NCBI GenBank assembly: GCA_002869845.2
Contig: NEWS02000008.1
Location: 230,902-294,901, forward strand
Origin: Nitrospira sp. CG24B
GTDB lineage: Bacteria > Nitrospirota > Nitrospiria > Nitrospirales > Nitrospiraceae
Reading direction: 5' to 3'
DNA: 64,000 nucleotides
Below the pieces are notes generated by a model, which was not told the origin of the DNA, ran no database searches, and worked only from the letters and a program-made list of their open reading frames with translations. The translations under genes were made by a program, and so were the position numbers. Positions 9,105 to 17,941 of this stretch are shown here, one piece after another. The stretch's first letter is position 1, and every line of letters begins with the position of its first letter.

Positions 9105-10218
9105 GGGCGTTCTCCTTATTCCTTAGAGAAACCGAATGCGATCGGTTTTCGTCATGAATCGTCTCGAATCTCTCAGCCGGGCTGATATCAAGATCCGCCT
9201 GCGGTCGTTCTCCATTCATCAGCAACTGGCGCCCCGCCGAGGCAATCATGGCAGCGTTGTCGGTGCAATACTCGAGAGCCGGCATCGATAGGCGAATGCC
9301 TTCACGTGCCGCACGCTCGCTCAGTAAGACCCTTAGCCGTGAATTAGCTGAGACCCCTCCTACAACTGCAAGCGCGGTCAGGTTTGACTGCCTGAGGGCT
9401 ACAAAGGCCTTCGTGGCCAAGACCTGCACAATAGCCTCTTGGTAACTGGCCGCTAAGTCGGCAATCTGATCAGGTCGCAGAGAACCATCCATTTCTCGTA
9501 GCTTATACAACAACGCCGTCTTCAGACCACTGAAACTGAACTCAAGACTGTTCTTTGCTCGGTGGAATCTAGGAAATCGAATGGCCTGTGGATCTCCGGA
9601 ACACGCAATTCGATCAACGGCCGGTCCACCTGGATACCCCAAACCAAGCATCTGGGCCCCCTTGTCGAACGCTTCACCGGCGGCGTCGTCACGAGTGCGT
9701 CCCAGCAGGGTACACCGACCACCGGCTTCATGGCGATAGAGATGAGTGTGGCCACCCGACACAACCAGCACAATGCAGGACAACGGGAATGTCGGATCGG
9801 CGAGCCATGCAGAGGCGATATGGCCCTGCAGATGATTGACCCCGATGATTGGAATCCCTAAACCATAACTCAAGGCCTTGGCATAATTCACTCCCACCAA
9901 CAGCGCTCCAGCCAATCCCGGTCCCTTGGTGACGGCCACGGCACCGAGAGTATGCTTCGAGACTCGGGCGACCGCCAAGGCTTCTTCGACAACCAGATTG
10001 ATCGTCCCAAGGTGGGCCCGTGCGGCTAATTCTGGAACGACGCCACCGAACTTTTCATGGACGGTCACTTGTGAAGATACGACGTTGGAAAGCACCTCTC
10101 CGGCACAACTGAGTACGGCAGCAGCTGTTTCATCGCATGAAGACTCGATTCCAAGAACCGGGCACGGACGCCATTGAGTCCCAAGTTGAAATTCAGACTG
10201 ATTGGGGTAGGAAGACAT
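9097..10218 (-). CDS. tsaD: tRNA N6-adenosine threonylcarbamoyltransferase
   Basis: Transfers the threonylcarbamoyl group to A37 of ANN-decoding tRNAs, working with TsaB (present at 20.7-21.4 kb) and TsaE. The ASKHA-fold protein has LGIESSCDETAAAVL near its N-terminus, the metal-binding HLQGHIASAW and SGGHTHLYRH histidines, and GGVSANSRLR near the C-terminus. ATG at 10218 (373 residues) puts the domain about 17 residues in. A longer frame to ATG 10308 adds a hydrophobic stretch (IAAGAVLLFNAIW) foreign to the family; it would sit only 18 nt after clpC, so it cannot be excluded. The last codons contain the SD proposed for hflX. Confidence 0.93.
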   Translation of the reverse strand: MSSYPNQSEFQLGTQWRPCPVLGIESSCDETAAAVLSCAGEVLSNVVSSQVTVHEKFGGVVPELAARAHLGTINLVVEEALAVARVSKHTLGAVAVTKGPGLAGALLVGVNYAKALSYGLGIPIIGVNHLQGHIASAWLADPTFPLSCIVLVVSGGHTHLYRHEAGGRCTLLGRTRDDAAGEAFDKGAQMLGLGYPGGPAVDRIACSGDPQAIRFPRFHRAKNSLEFSFSGLKTALLYKLREMDGSLRPDQIADLAASYQEAIVQVLATKAFVALRQSNLTALAVVGGVSANSRLRVLLSERAAREGIRLSMPALEYCTDNAAMIASAGRQLLMNGERPQADLDISPAERFETIHDENRSHSVSLRNKENAHS

Positions 10219-10326
10219 CTCGTTACGAATGGGCCAGATGGCATTGAATAACAAAACGGCCCCTGCAGCGATCCGCCACAGAGGCCGCTCACGATTGCCT
10301 ATGGACATGAACGATCACAAAGGGCC

Positions 10327-12753
10327 CTAGACTCCTGCCATGGCCTCCTGCTCAATGAAAGTCGGGGCTCCATCCCGCAGAACCACTTTCACTTTGCGGC
10401 TTTCTTTGAAGCGTCCTCTGATGAGCTCATCGGAGAGCGGGTCACCGATGGCACGTTGGATCGCCCGACGCATTGGCCTCGCTCCATACAACGGTTCATA
10501 ACCTTCTTTAATAAGCCATTGTTTGACTTCATCGTCGACCTCAATCTCAATCCCTTTATCCAAGAGGCGGAGGTTCAACTCACGGAGCAGGATATCCAAG
10601 ATGCTATAGAGCTGCTCTTTTTCCAGCTGATGGAAGATCACGATTTCGTCGATCCGGTTCAGGAACTCTGGACTGAACGACTTCCGAAGCTCTCCAAGTA
10701 CTTCTTCCTTCTTCCGGCGCGCGGCTTCGCCCTCTGTGCTCTGAAAGCCAAGAGAAACACCCTTCTGAATCATTTTCGTCCCGATGTTGGACGTCATAAT
10801 AACGACCGTATTCTTGAAATCAATCTTTCGTCCAAGACTATCGGTCAGCACACCGTCGTCTAATACCTGAAGGAGAACATTGAATACATCCGGATGCGCC
10901 TTCTCAATTTCATCGAACAATACGACGGAATAAGGCCGACGGCGGACCTTCTCAGTCAGCTGCCCCCCTTCTTCGTACCCCACATAGCCGGGAGGCGCGC
11001 CGAAGAGCCGCGAGCTTGTAAATTTTTCCTGGTATTCAGACATATCGACACGAATCAACGCGTCTTCGCTGTTGAACAGAAACTCCGCCAATGTTCTAGC
11101 CAGTTCCGTTTTCCCGACACCTGTGGGCCCGAGGAAGATGAACGAGCCAATCGGCTTCTTGGCTTCCTTCAACCCGGCACGAGAACGGCGGATGGCGCGA
11201 GCAACCGCGGAGATCGCCTCATTTTGACCGATGACTCGTTTATGGAGAAACTCTTCCATGCGCAAGAGCTTGTTGGACTCTTCTTCTTCCAACTTAAAGA
11301 GCGGAATACCGGTCATTTTTGAGACAACATAGGCGACATCCTCTTTGCCGATCACAGGCTTGTTCTTTTCCTGATTCTTCTTCCATTCTCGCTTCGATTC
11401 GTCGAGCAGCTTGCGCAGCCGCTCTTCTTCCTCACGATGCCGTACGGCCTCTTCGAAATTCTGCGTGGAGATCGAGAGCTCCTTTTCTCGGGACACCTTC
11501 TTCAGCTCTTGCTCCATCGCTTTCAATTCAGAAGGAAGGGCGTAGGTCTGGAGTTTGGCACGCGAGCCTGTTTCGTCGATCAAATCGATCGCCTTGTCTG
11601 GAAGGAACCGGTCGGTGATGTACCGATCCGCCAACTTCACGGCCTCAACAATGGCGTCTTCCGTGATTTCTACTCCATGATGCTCCTCGTATCGATCCCG
11701 AAGCCCTTGGATAATGCGAACCGTTTCGTCGAGATTGGGCGGCTGAACGTGGATGGGTTGGAATCGCCGTTTCAAGGCACCGTCCTTTTCAATATGCTTT
11801 CGGTATTCGTCCAAAGTCGTAGCCCCAATGCATTGGATCTCGCCGCGCGATAAGGCGGGCTTCAACATATTGGAAGCATCAATGGACCCTTCCGCAGCCC
11901 CAGCCCCAACGAGGGTGTGAAGTTCATCGATGAAGATAATGATATTGCCCGCCTGGACAATCTCCTTCATGACCACCTTGAGGCGTTCTTCAAACTGCCC
12001 CCGATATTTTGTGCCTGCCACGAGCGACCCTAGATCCAAGGCGATGACCCGACGAGAGAGCAGGTTGTCAGGAACTTCGGATTGAATGATACGCTGAGCT
12101 AGTCCCTCGACAATCGCGGTCTTTCCCACACCAGACTCACCGATAAGGACGGGATTGTTTTTGCTTCTCCGACTGAGAATTTGCAACACACGTTCGATTT
12201 CATCAGCTCGACCAATCACCGGGTCCAATTGACCTTCTTGAGCCATCTGCGTCAGATCACGGCCAAACTCATCCAACGCCGGGGTATTGCTCTTTCGATC
12301 ACGTTCACGTGGAGCAGATTTCCGCAAAAATGTGACGGTCAGCTGACGCGCCGTCAGAAGATTCGCGCCCAAACTCCGAAGAATTTTCCCACCGATTCCC
12401 TCTTCTTCCCGCAACAGTCCAAGAAGTAGATGTTCACTGCCGATGTGGTTGTGGCCCAACAGGCGAGCCTCTTCAACCCCATATTCAATGACCTTCTTCA
12501 CGCGTGGGCTAAATGGGATTTCCCCAAACGTCATCGTCGCTCCGCCGCCGGGCAGATTTCGCTCGATTTCCAACCTGATCTGCTCAGTAGAAAGCCCCAT
12601 CTTTTTCAGAATCATAAGGGCAATGCCATCAGACTCACGGAGGATGGCCAGGACGAGATGTTCAGTCCCTAGATAGTCGTTTTGGTGCCGCTCGGCCTCC
12701 TCGCGCGCGAGGATGATAATCTTTCGACCTTTGTCCGTGAATCGTTCGAACAT
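10327..12753 (-). CDS. clpC: ATP-dependent Clp protease ATPase subunit ClpC
   Basis: Hexameric AAA+ unfoldase that feeds ClpP. The 808-residue protein has the two N-terminal Clp repeats (about 1-145, with [18 protein letters not shown]), a first AAA+ domain with Walker [10 protein letters not shown] and [12 protein letters not shown], an inserted UVR-like coiled middle region (about 420-455) typical of ClpC, and a second AAA+ domain with Walker [10 protein letters not shown] and a C-terminal D2-small domain. AAGGAGG lies 5-6 nt before ATG 12753. A sigma70-type promoter is seen at 12824-12852. It heads the long minus-strand gene train. No mcsA/mcsB/ctsR partners are in view, unlike the Firmicute operon. 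Confidence 0.97.
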   Translation of the reverse strand: MFERFTDKGRKIIILAREEAERHQNDYLGTEHLVLAILRESDGIALMILKKMGLSTEQIRLEIERNLPGGGATMTFGEIPFSPRVKKVIEYGVEEARLLGHNHIGSEHLLLGLLREEEGIGGKILRSLGANLLTARQLTVTFLRKSAPRERDRKSNTPALDEFGRDLTQMAQEGQLDPVIGRADEIERVLQILSRRSKNNPVLIGESGVGKTAIVEGLAQRIIQSEVPDNLLSRRVIALDLGSLVAGTKYRGQFEERLKVVMKEIVQAGNIIIFIDELHTLVGAGAAEGSIDASNMLKPALSRGEIQCIGATTLDEYRKHIEKDGALKRRFQPIHVQPPNLDETVRIIQGLRDRYEEHHGVEITEDAIVEAVKLADRYITDRFLPDKAIDLIDETGSRAKLQTYALPSELKAMEQELKKVSREKELSISTQNFEEAVRHREEEERLRKLLDESKREWKKNQEKNKPVIGKEDVAYVVSKMTGIPLFKLEEEESNKLLRMEEFLHKRVIGQNEAISAVARAIRRSRAGLKEAKKPIGSFIFLGPTGVGKTELARTLAEFLFNSEDALIRVDMSEYQEKFTSSRLFGAPPGYVGYEEGGQLTEKVRRRPYSVVLFDEIEKAHPDVFNVLLQVLDDGVLTDSLGRKIDFKNTVVIMTSNIGTKMIQKGVSLGFQSTEGEAARRKKEEVLGELRKSFSPEFLNRIDEIVIFHQLEKEQLYSILDILLRELNLRLLDKGIEIEVDDEVKQWLIKEGYEPLYGARPMRRAIQRAIGDPLSDELIRGRFKESRKVKVVLRDGAPTFIEQEAMAGV

Positions 12754-12823
12754 CCTGCCTCCTTCTCAGCGAGTAGAAACTCCTGGCCGCGTTCGAGCAA
12801 AACCCTTGAAAAACCTTGTTGTG

Positions 12824-12852
12824 ATTCTAACCACAGTATGATTGAGAGTCAA
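12824..12852 (-). promoter_or_regulatory. Putative sigma70 promoter of clpC
   Basis: On the minus strand a -35 box TTGACT (12852-12847) and a -10 box TAGAAT (12829-12824) are separated by exactly 17 nt. Each box differs from consensus at one base. Transcription would start near 12817, leaving a leader of about 64 nt before the clpC ATG. No heat-shock operator such as CIRCE was recognised here. Confidence 0.65.
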
Positions 12853-12953
12853 GATTGAGCGGAGAACAAGACAGCGAGTTGAAAACTACTTCACCCCCAT
12901 CCCTTCTCTTGTTCTGCTGTGTCAACAGGACCAGAACCTCAATGGACTTTCCG

Positions 12954-12983
12954 TTGACATGAAAATCAGCATCCCGATACAAT
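12954..12983 (+). promoter_or_regulatory. Putative sigma70 promoter of nadK
   Basis: A perfect TTGACA (12954-12959) and TACAAT (12978-12983) are separated by 18 nt, 38 nt before the nadK ATG. It faces away from the clpC promoter, so the two genes share a compact divergent control region of about 270 nt. Confidence 0.65.
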
Positions 12984-13020
12984 TACATTCCTCGTTCGCC
13001 CAACCATATGCCTGGCATCC

Positions 13021-13881
13021 ATGAAAAGTAAAAGTATTGGGATCTTGACCAAGCCCAAATTCCCCGAAGTAAGGGACACGCTGCTCGGCGTGGCTACCTG
13101 GCTCCGTGCCCGTAGCATTGATGTCTTGTTCGATACTACATCCGCAGCACTCTTGAACGAGGTCGGAGGGATTCCCAAGACTCAACTGGCTCAGAAAGCC
13201 GATGTTCTCTTGGTGCTCGGAGGGGACGGCACCATTCTCAATGCCGCACGTCTCGCAGCCGAACGAAGCATTCCCATTCTGGGTGTCAATATGGGGGGCC
13301 TTGGCTTCTTGACGGAAGTCCGCTTGGACGACCTGTATCCTTCCCTCGAACGGGTATTTGCCAACGATTTTACTCTTGATGAACGACTGATGCTGGCCAC
13401 ACACGTCCATCGGCATGGGGAAACCGTTGCGAGAGGCATCGTACTCAACGATGTCGTCATCAGCAAAGGGACCCTGGCGCGCATGATTGAACTCCACATC
13501 GCCATTAATGGCCAGTTCGTGACGAATCTGCGAGGGGACGGCCTGATCATTGGAACACCGACAGGCTCTACAGCCTACTCGCTCTCTGCCGGAGGGCCTA
13601 TCATGAATCCCGCCCTGCAGGCGCTCATCCTGACGCCAATCTGCCCGCACACACTGACACATCGCCCATTAATCCTACCGGGCAATGTCGTCATTGAAGT
13701 GACGCTGACAAGTAAGGATGAAGGATCGATGGCCACACTGGATGGACAGGTCGGCGTCTCCATCACACAAGGAGATACCGCAGTCATTCAAACTTCAGAC
13801 TATCGGACCCAATTGATCAGATTTCCAGAAAGTCACTACTACGAAGTGTTGCGGGAAAAACTAAAATGGGGGCACGCGTGA
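13021..13881 (+). CDS. nadK: NAD kinase
   Basis: Phosphorylates NAD to NADP. The 286-residue protein has the GGDGT motif (VLGGDGTIL, about 66-74), NMGGLGFLTEV, the conserved LNDVVISKG segment, and GDGLIIGTPTGSTAYSLSAGGP, all diagnostic for ATP/polyphosphate NAD kinases. ATG at 13021 follows a well-formed promoter by 38 nt; no strong SD is visible. It is monocistronic: 21 nt downstream the convergent flavoprotein gene ends. NADP supply fits the neighbouring ferredoxin-NADP reductase-like gene, though they are on opposite strands. Confidence 0.96.
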   Translation: MKSKSIGILTKPKFPEVRDTLLGVATWLRARSIDVLFDTTSAALLNEVGGIPKTQLAQKADVLLVLGGDGTILNAARLAAERSIPILGVNMGGLGFLTEVRLDDLYPSLERVFANDFTLDERLMLATHVHRHGETVARGIVLNDVVISKGTLARMIELHIAINGQFVTNLRGDGLIIGTPTGSTAYSLSAGGPIMNPALQALILTPICPHTLTHRPLILPGNVVIEVTLTSKDEGSMATLDGQVGVSITQGDTAVIQTSDYRTQLIRFPESHYYEVLREKLKWGHA

Positions 13882-13902
13882 AGATGAAGCCTGCCAGACA
13901 CT

Positions 13903-15255
13903 TCATACTCTCCCCTGCTCAATATATTTGAGCATCTCTTGATTGGCTGAAAACTTGAACTCCCCGATACAACCGGACTTCTCGACGAATGAGCGTTCTG
14001 CCATATCCAACGCTCGCAACCCATTCACGTCGACCGGGCGACTCTGACGTTGCCGCAAGCGCGCGTGCAAGCGATCCAGAACAATGTTGACGTCTCCCTC
14101 TCCCGCCTTGGTTGCAAGGTACCGTTCAACCACCTCCGCACACCAATCTCCGTCGCGCTTTGCGACGCCGACGAGGCCCTCGCTGGCTTTTCGAGCCCAA
14201 CCGGCCAAAAATACGCCGTCCATCACCTTACCTGCAGATTCATCGTAGGCCTGGAAGAGCGCATCATCAGGATCATTACCAGTCTTGTTGGGGTTGGTGG
14301 TAAACATGCCATTCTTATAGGGTAGACCAACCGCCTCATCTACCTTGTCGCCGACGGCAAAGACAACTGAATCACAAGGAAACTCGTAATACGCCTTCAA
14401 GCCCGCTGCGACCGTATCCTCACCCTTCGGATCAAGTCTGTTGTCTTCCATTTCAAGTCCACGAACCCGATTCTGTCCATCAACCAGAATACGCTTCGGG
14501 GACGCAAGGAAACGGAACCCCATCTTCGTCTCGGACACCGTCGACTCACATTTTGAAAATTCGTCGGTGAATGTCTTCAAGACCTCATCGGGATTCTGGC
14601 CGACCTTGGCAAGGCGGTCCTTGATGCGCTCAAACTCAGCTTTGATCCCCTCGAGGTCCATGTTGGCACAAATGCTGCGAATTTCTTTTGGATTGTACTT
14701 ACGTTCCACGGGGCCCCGTCTTACGATGGCCGTGACCCTCGCAACTTTCTTGTAGCGGATCAACCAGTGGGCAATATCCACCATGACATCTCCTGCCCCG
14801 ATCACAGCGACGTGTTGTCCCATTTCAAATGGACGGTCGCCGAAGCCCGGTAAACGATTGAAGTGATAGACCACATCTTTTGCGTGAAACACGCCTTGCG
14901 CCGAGTCCCCCTCGACACCAATGGCCTTGGTCCCCTGCGCACCGATCGTGAAAACCACCGCGTTCGCACCCAGCTCGCGCACATCTTCGACCGTGAGGTC
15001 CTTTGCGGCCCCGATAGAGACATTCCCAAAATAATGGACGTTCTTCTGCTGAAGAAGTTCCCAGTACTGTTTCTTGAGCCCGCCACGGAGTTTCAGCTTA
15101 GAGGGGAAAATCCCGTATTCAGCCAATCCACCGAATTTGATATCACGATTGAGAATAATGACTTCGTGGCCGGCTTTCGAAAGCGTGCTGGCAACAGCCA
15201 GCCCAGCCGGTCCTGCTCCTGCCACAACAATCACGTGCGTCTGTGTCCTGCTCAT
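13903..15255 (-). CDS. FAD-dependent NADP oxidoreductase of the adrenodoxin/ferredoxin-NADP reductase-GltD type
   Basis: A 450-residue two-dinucleotide-fold flavoprotein. The FAD-binding GAGPAGLAVASTL is at about 13-25 and a second nucleotide fold with VIGAGDVMVDIAHWL at about 160-174. It also has the NADP-contacting RRGP, and the late GWARKASEGLVGVAKRDG block that in this family closes the FAD site. These are the marks of the GltD/adrenodoxin-reductase group, which moves electrons between NADPH and ferredoxin or a partner subunit. No gltB partner is adjacent. AAGGA lies 7 nt before ATG 15255, and two promoter-like pairs lie upstream. The exact electron partner cannot be read from the sequence. 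Confidence 0.85.
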   Translation of the reverse strand: MSRTQTHVIVVAGAGPAGLAVASTLSKAGHEVIILNRDIKFGGLAEYGIFPSKLKLRGGLKKQYWELLQQKNVHYFGNVSIGAAKDLTVEDVRELGANAVVFTIGAQGTKAIGVEGDSAQGVFHAKDVVYHFNRLPGFGDRPFEMGQHVAVIGAGDVMVDIAHWLIRYKKVARVTAIVRRGPVERKYNPKEIRSICANMDLEGIKAEFERIKDRLAKVGQNPDEVLKTFTDEFSKCESTVSETKMGFRFLASPKRILVDGQNRVRGLEMEDNRLDPKGEDTVAAGLKAYYEFPCDSVVFAVGDKVDEAVGLPYKNGMFTTNPNKTGNDPDDALFQAYDESAGKVMDGVFLAGWARKASEGLVGVAKRDGDWCAEVVERYLATKAGEGDVNIVLDRLHARLRQRQSRPVDVNGLRALDMAERSFVEKSGCIGEFKFSANQEMLKYIEQGRV

Positions 15256-15573
15256 GCAGTGTTCCTTCAGAGGTTAAGTGATAGAAAAGCCTGCAATATC
15301 AATGGATCGCGGACTGTAGCATAGCCGTTCCCGCACTGTCAAAATGCGCAACCAGCGTATCGCGTATACCCGACTTAATCTCTACTTGCGCACCTCTCTG
15401 CTGTCAACTAGAATACCGCCGATTTCAACAAGGAGAGTACTCTGTCGTTCCACCACTTCCTGTTTAGCGTCACAGATCTTACACTCACTATTTCTCACAT
15501 CCTTCGTGTGCAGACAGGTCAACCTTCACCATGCTATGCCATGCCCTAGGCGAACAATTCATTGAATAACGCC
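15256..15573. other. Divergent intergenic region between flavoprotein and GT2 genes
   Basis: A 318-nt non-coding stretch between two divergent genes. On the minus strand it holds two promoter-like pairs for the flavoprotein (see the separate entry). Toward the glycosyltransferase I see no convincing -35/-10 pair and no SD before the chosen ATG. No hairpin or repeat stands out. Confidence 0.5.
15313..15342 (-). promoter_or_regulatory. Putative sigma70 promoter of the flavoprotein gene
   Basis: Perfect TTGACA (15342-15337) and TACAGT (15318-15313) with an 18-nt spacer on the minus strand, about 58 nt before the gene start. A second TTGACA (15407-15402) with TAGAGA (15384-15379) and a 17-nt spacer lies further upstream, so there may be two start sites. 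Confidence 0.55.
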
Positions 15574-16560
15574 ATGTCCGGTAGCCCATCAATCGCTCCA
15601 CCGTTCAATGACACTCACGCGCCATCCATACGCTTCCGTCACATCGACAAGGATGGCAGCGTAACGCCTCTCCGGGAGCTGGGCATGGATGAAGCCTACG
15701 CTGTACCGAGCTTTGACCTCGCTGAAGAGCTGATCGCCCGTGGCGCTGACAGCGCGCGGATTGCCATTCATTCTACTGAAAACCGGTCTCTAGGGTATTC
15801 CCAAGTGGGAGCAGGTACACCGCTCATCCCCGCCTCACCGTTCGATTTCAAACAATCGATTCTCATTGTCCTCCCAACGTACAATGAGCTCGCCAATCTT
15901 GAGGCGCTTGTTCGGGCGATCAGCCAATATCTTATCGCCGATATCTTGATCGTGGATGATAACTCCCCGGACGGGACCGGAGAGTTAGCCGACCAGCTCA
16001 GTTGCCGGCATGGGCATGTGCACGTCCTGCACCGGCCACACAAAGAAGGACTTGGGCCAGCCTATCTCGCGGGGTTCACGTGGGCGCTGCAGCGAGAGTA
16101 CAGTCTCATCCTCGAAATGGATTGTGACTTCAGCCATGCGCCCTGGGATCTGCCTCGCTTGGTACACCGAAGCCGCACTGCCGACCTGGTGATCGGGAGT
16201 CGCTACGTGCCTGGCGGCGGGACCGAGAACTGGAACGCCCGCCGTCGTTTCGTCTCTCGCTGCGGGAATACCTACGTCAGCCTCTTCCTGGGCTCGACCA
16301 TCCACGACTGGACAGGAGGATTCCGCTGCTATCGTCGTGAGCTCTTGGCACGGATGGACCTCGCCACCGTCCGAGCAAAGGGGTACATCTTCCAGGTGGA
16401 GCTCGCCTGGCGGGCCGTGCAGCTGGGTGCGGATGTGGATGAACTACCTATCCGCTTTTGCGATCGCATTGAAGGCCAAAGCAAGCTCGGCTGGCAGTCC
16501 ATCGCTGAAGCGCTGATGGAAGTACCCCAAATGTATCTTTTGAGTCTAGGCAGTCGATAA
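15574..16560 (+). CDS. Polyprenyl-phosphate mannose synthase-like GT2 glycosyltransferase with N-terminal extension
   Basis: Transfers a sugar from a nucleotide donor to a polyprenyl phosphate; closest in motif to dolichol/polyprenol-phosphate mannose synthase. The catalytic GT-A domain starts near residue 90 with ILIVLPTYNELANLEALV, ILIVDDNSPDGTGELAD, a DxD-type EMDCDFSHAP, GSRYVPGG and DWTGGFRCY. About 85 residues precede it (containing RFRHIDKDGSVTPLRELG) that are not part of the GT2 fold and that I do not recognise. There is no C-terminal membrane domain. ATG 15574 is chosen over an in-frame TTG at 15562. The gene stands alone, so acceptor and pathway are unknown. Confidence 0.85.
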   Translation: MSGSPSIAPPFNDTHAPSIRFRHIDKDGSVTPLRELGMDEAYAVPSFDLAEELIARGADSARIAIHSTENRSLGYSQVGAGTPLIPASPFDFKQSILIVLPTYNELANLEALVRAISQYLIADILIVDDNSPDGTGELADQLSCRHGHVHVLHRPHKEGLGPAYLAGFTWALQREYSLILEMDCDFSHAPWDLPRLVHRSRTADLVIGSRYVPGGGTENWNARRRFVSRCGNTYVSLFLGSTIHDWTGGFRCYRRELLARMDLATVRAKGYIFQVELAWRAVQLGADVDELPIRFCDRIEGQSKLGWQSIAEALMEVPQMYLLSLGSR

Positions 16561-16640
16561 GATGTTTCGCTGCATTGTTGGAGTCTTCCAGCGAACTCTA
16601 GGTACATCAAATCAACCGTGAGCGATGCCGCCCGCAGTCG

Positions 16641-17381
16641 CTAACACAGAGACTCATGATTCAAGCACGATCGTATGAGAGAAACTTCTGGATCGGGTGG
16701 ATCGAGCTTGGTCAGATCGATGATGAGTTCGTCCTTGGCATTAGCTAAAACTCCGTCTAGTAGGCTGCTCTTCATCGGAACAACGGCCTCAGCTGGTTCA
16801 AACCTTAAATCAAAGCCTTTCGCGGCAGTTGGGCGCATCGGATAACGCCGATCATAGATCATCCCATAGGCCGGGATGCCGTAAATAATTCTCCAATTTC
16901 CCAGAATAATGTGCAGTTCTGTATCATGAACGTAGAACCCACCCGTCGTGATAATTCGCCGGGCGAATGTCTGTGGCTGGCTCAAATAAAAGGTCACTCG
17001 TTCGTTGGCTTTTGCCTCAGCCAGCGCCTCCGATAGACGCACAGACAAGAGAGTCAACTCCTCCTCCGTGAAGGCGGGAACCAAGGGAGACTCCCCTCGC
17101 ATCCACCGCTGCAGCGCAATCCAATGCTCTTGCACCTTCAAGCCCGATAAAATCGTTCGCAATTTATCCGGTTCGATTGTAAACGGATGGGTATGGTGAC
17201 TCGGTGGCCATTCCGCGAGTACTTCCGAGTCCTCTTCCAACCGCACAAAATTGACCGGATCCTCGTAAATAATTCGCGCTGGCACATGCGGAGCGGCACA
17301 ACCGACCGACAGGACGGAGTACAGAGCGAGGAGTCCTGTCATGATCCAACCTGTGCGATTATGGGCTTCCCTGCAGCTCAC
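16641..17381 (-). CDS. Hypothetical lipoprotein
   Basis: A 246-residue protein with a signal peptide ending in a lipobox (VLSVGC, cysteine near residue 28), predicting a lipid-anchored envelope protein. The mature part is mixed alpha/beta with a Tyr/Ile/Arg-rich core (GNWRIIYGIPAYGMIYDRRYP) and no motif I recognise. The start is GTG at 17381 with AAGGGGTG 5 nt upstream; ATG 17342, thirteen codons in, would also leave a workable signal peptide. It is followed by nothing on the same strand and lies 27 nt downstream of the cyclophilin gene, with which it may be co-transcribed. Confidence 0.75.
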   Translation of the reverse strand: MSCREAHNRTGWIMTGLLALYSVLSVGCAAPHVPARIIYEDPVNFVRLEEDSEVLAEWPPSHHTHPFTIEPDKLRTILSGLKVQEHWIALQRWMRGESPLVPAFTEEELTLLSVRLSEALAEAKANERVTFYLSQPQTFARRIITTGGFYVHDTELHIILGNWRIIYGIPAYGMIYDRRYPMRPTAAKGFDLRFEPAEAVVPMKSSLLDGVLANAKDELIIDLTKLDPPDPEVSLIRSCLNHESLC

Positions 17382-17408
17382 ATTTCACCCCTTCCCTATT
17401 ACCCCTCA

Positions 17409-17921
17409 TTACCCCTCGCTGATCGTGATGGTCATCTCGGCTCGTTCCAGCGGATTGTCTCGCCCGTCACGCTTCATCGTGACAATCTTATCGGCTACCT
17501 CCATTCCGCTGACCACCTCCCCAAAGGCCGTGTATTGCCAATCGAGGAAATTGGCATCTGCGACACAAATAAAGAACTGTGACCCAGCGCTATCTGGATC
17601 GTTCGCACGGGCCATGGAGACAATACCTCGCTTGTGTGGCGTACTGTTAAACTCCGCCTTTACTTTATGACCAGGCCCACCCATTCCGTGGGATGACCGG
17701 TCGGAATTCTTACTATTGGGATCCCCTCCCTGAATCATGAACCCTGGAATGACACGGTGAAACGTTGTCCCATTGTAAAACCCATCCTTGGACAGCTTCA
17801 TAAAGTTATTAACGTGACCGGGCGCCAGATCCGAGAAAAACCTGAGTACGATTTCTCCCATGGGTTGCCCTTTGCTTGTCACGGCTATTGTTGCCCGTGT
17901 TTTCTCGCCTATCTCAGCCAT
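17409..17921 (-). CDS. Cyclophilin-type peptidyl-prolyl cis-trans isomerase
   Basis: Catalyses prolyl cis-trans isomerisation during folding. The 170-residue single-domain protein has the cyclophilin active-site strings FHRVIPGFMIQGGDP (the catalytic Arg and the FMxQ motif), ARANDPDSAGSQFFIC and a late WQYTAFGEV in which Trp precedes the usual Tyr-Thr-Ala-Phe-Gly. There is no signal peptide, so it should be cytoplasmic. AAAGGA lies 9 nt before the ATG. It lies between a propeller gene (20 nt upstream) and a lipoprotein gene (27 nt downstream), probably in one operon with tatC. Eukaryote-type substrate roles do not apply. Confidence 0.94.
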   Translation of the reverse strand: MAEIGEKTRATIAVTSKGQPMGEIVLRFFSDLAPGHVNNFMKLSKDGFYNGTTFHRVIPGFMIQGGDPNSKNSDRSSHGMGGPGHKVKAEFNSTPHKRGIVSMARANDPDSAGSQFFICVADANFLDWQYTAFGEVVSGMEVADKIVTMKRDGRDNPLERAEMTITISEG

Positions 17922-17941
17922 TACAGTCGTCCTTTCTAAAT

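Noticed and set aside
10219..10308. Thirty-codon N-terminal extension of tsaD with a hydrophobic stretch
   Set aside because: TsaD is a soluble cytoplasmic protein; the family starts near the residue chosen. The extension is kept only as an alternative.
12922..13662. 246-codon minus-strand frame across nadK
   Set aside because: It lies antisense to nadK, whose motifs are unambiguous; it is a shadow of that gene.
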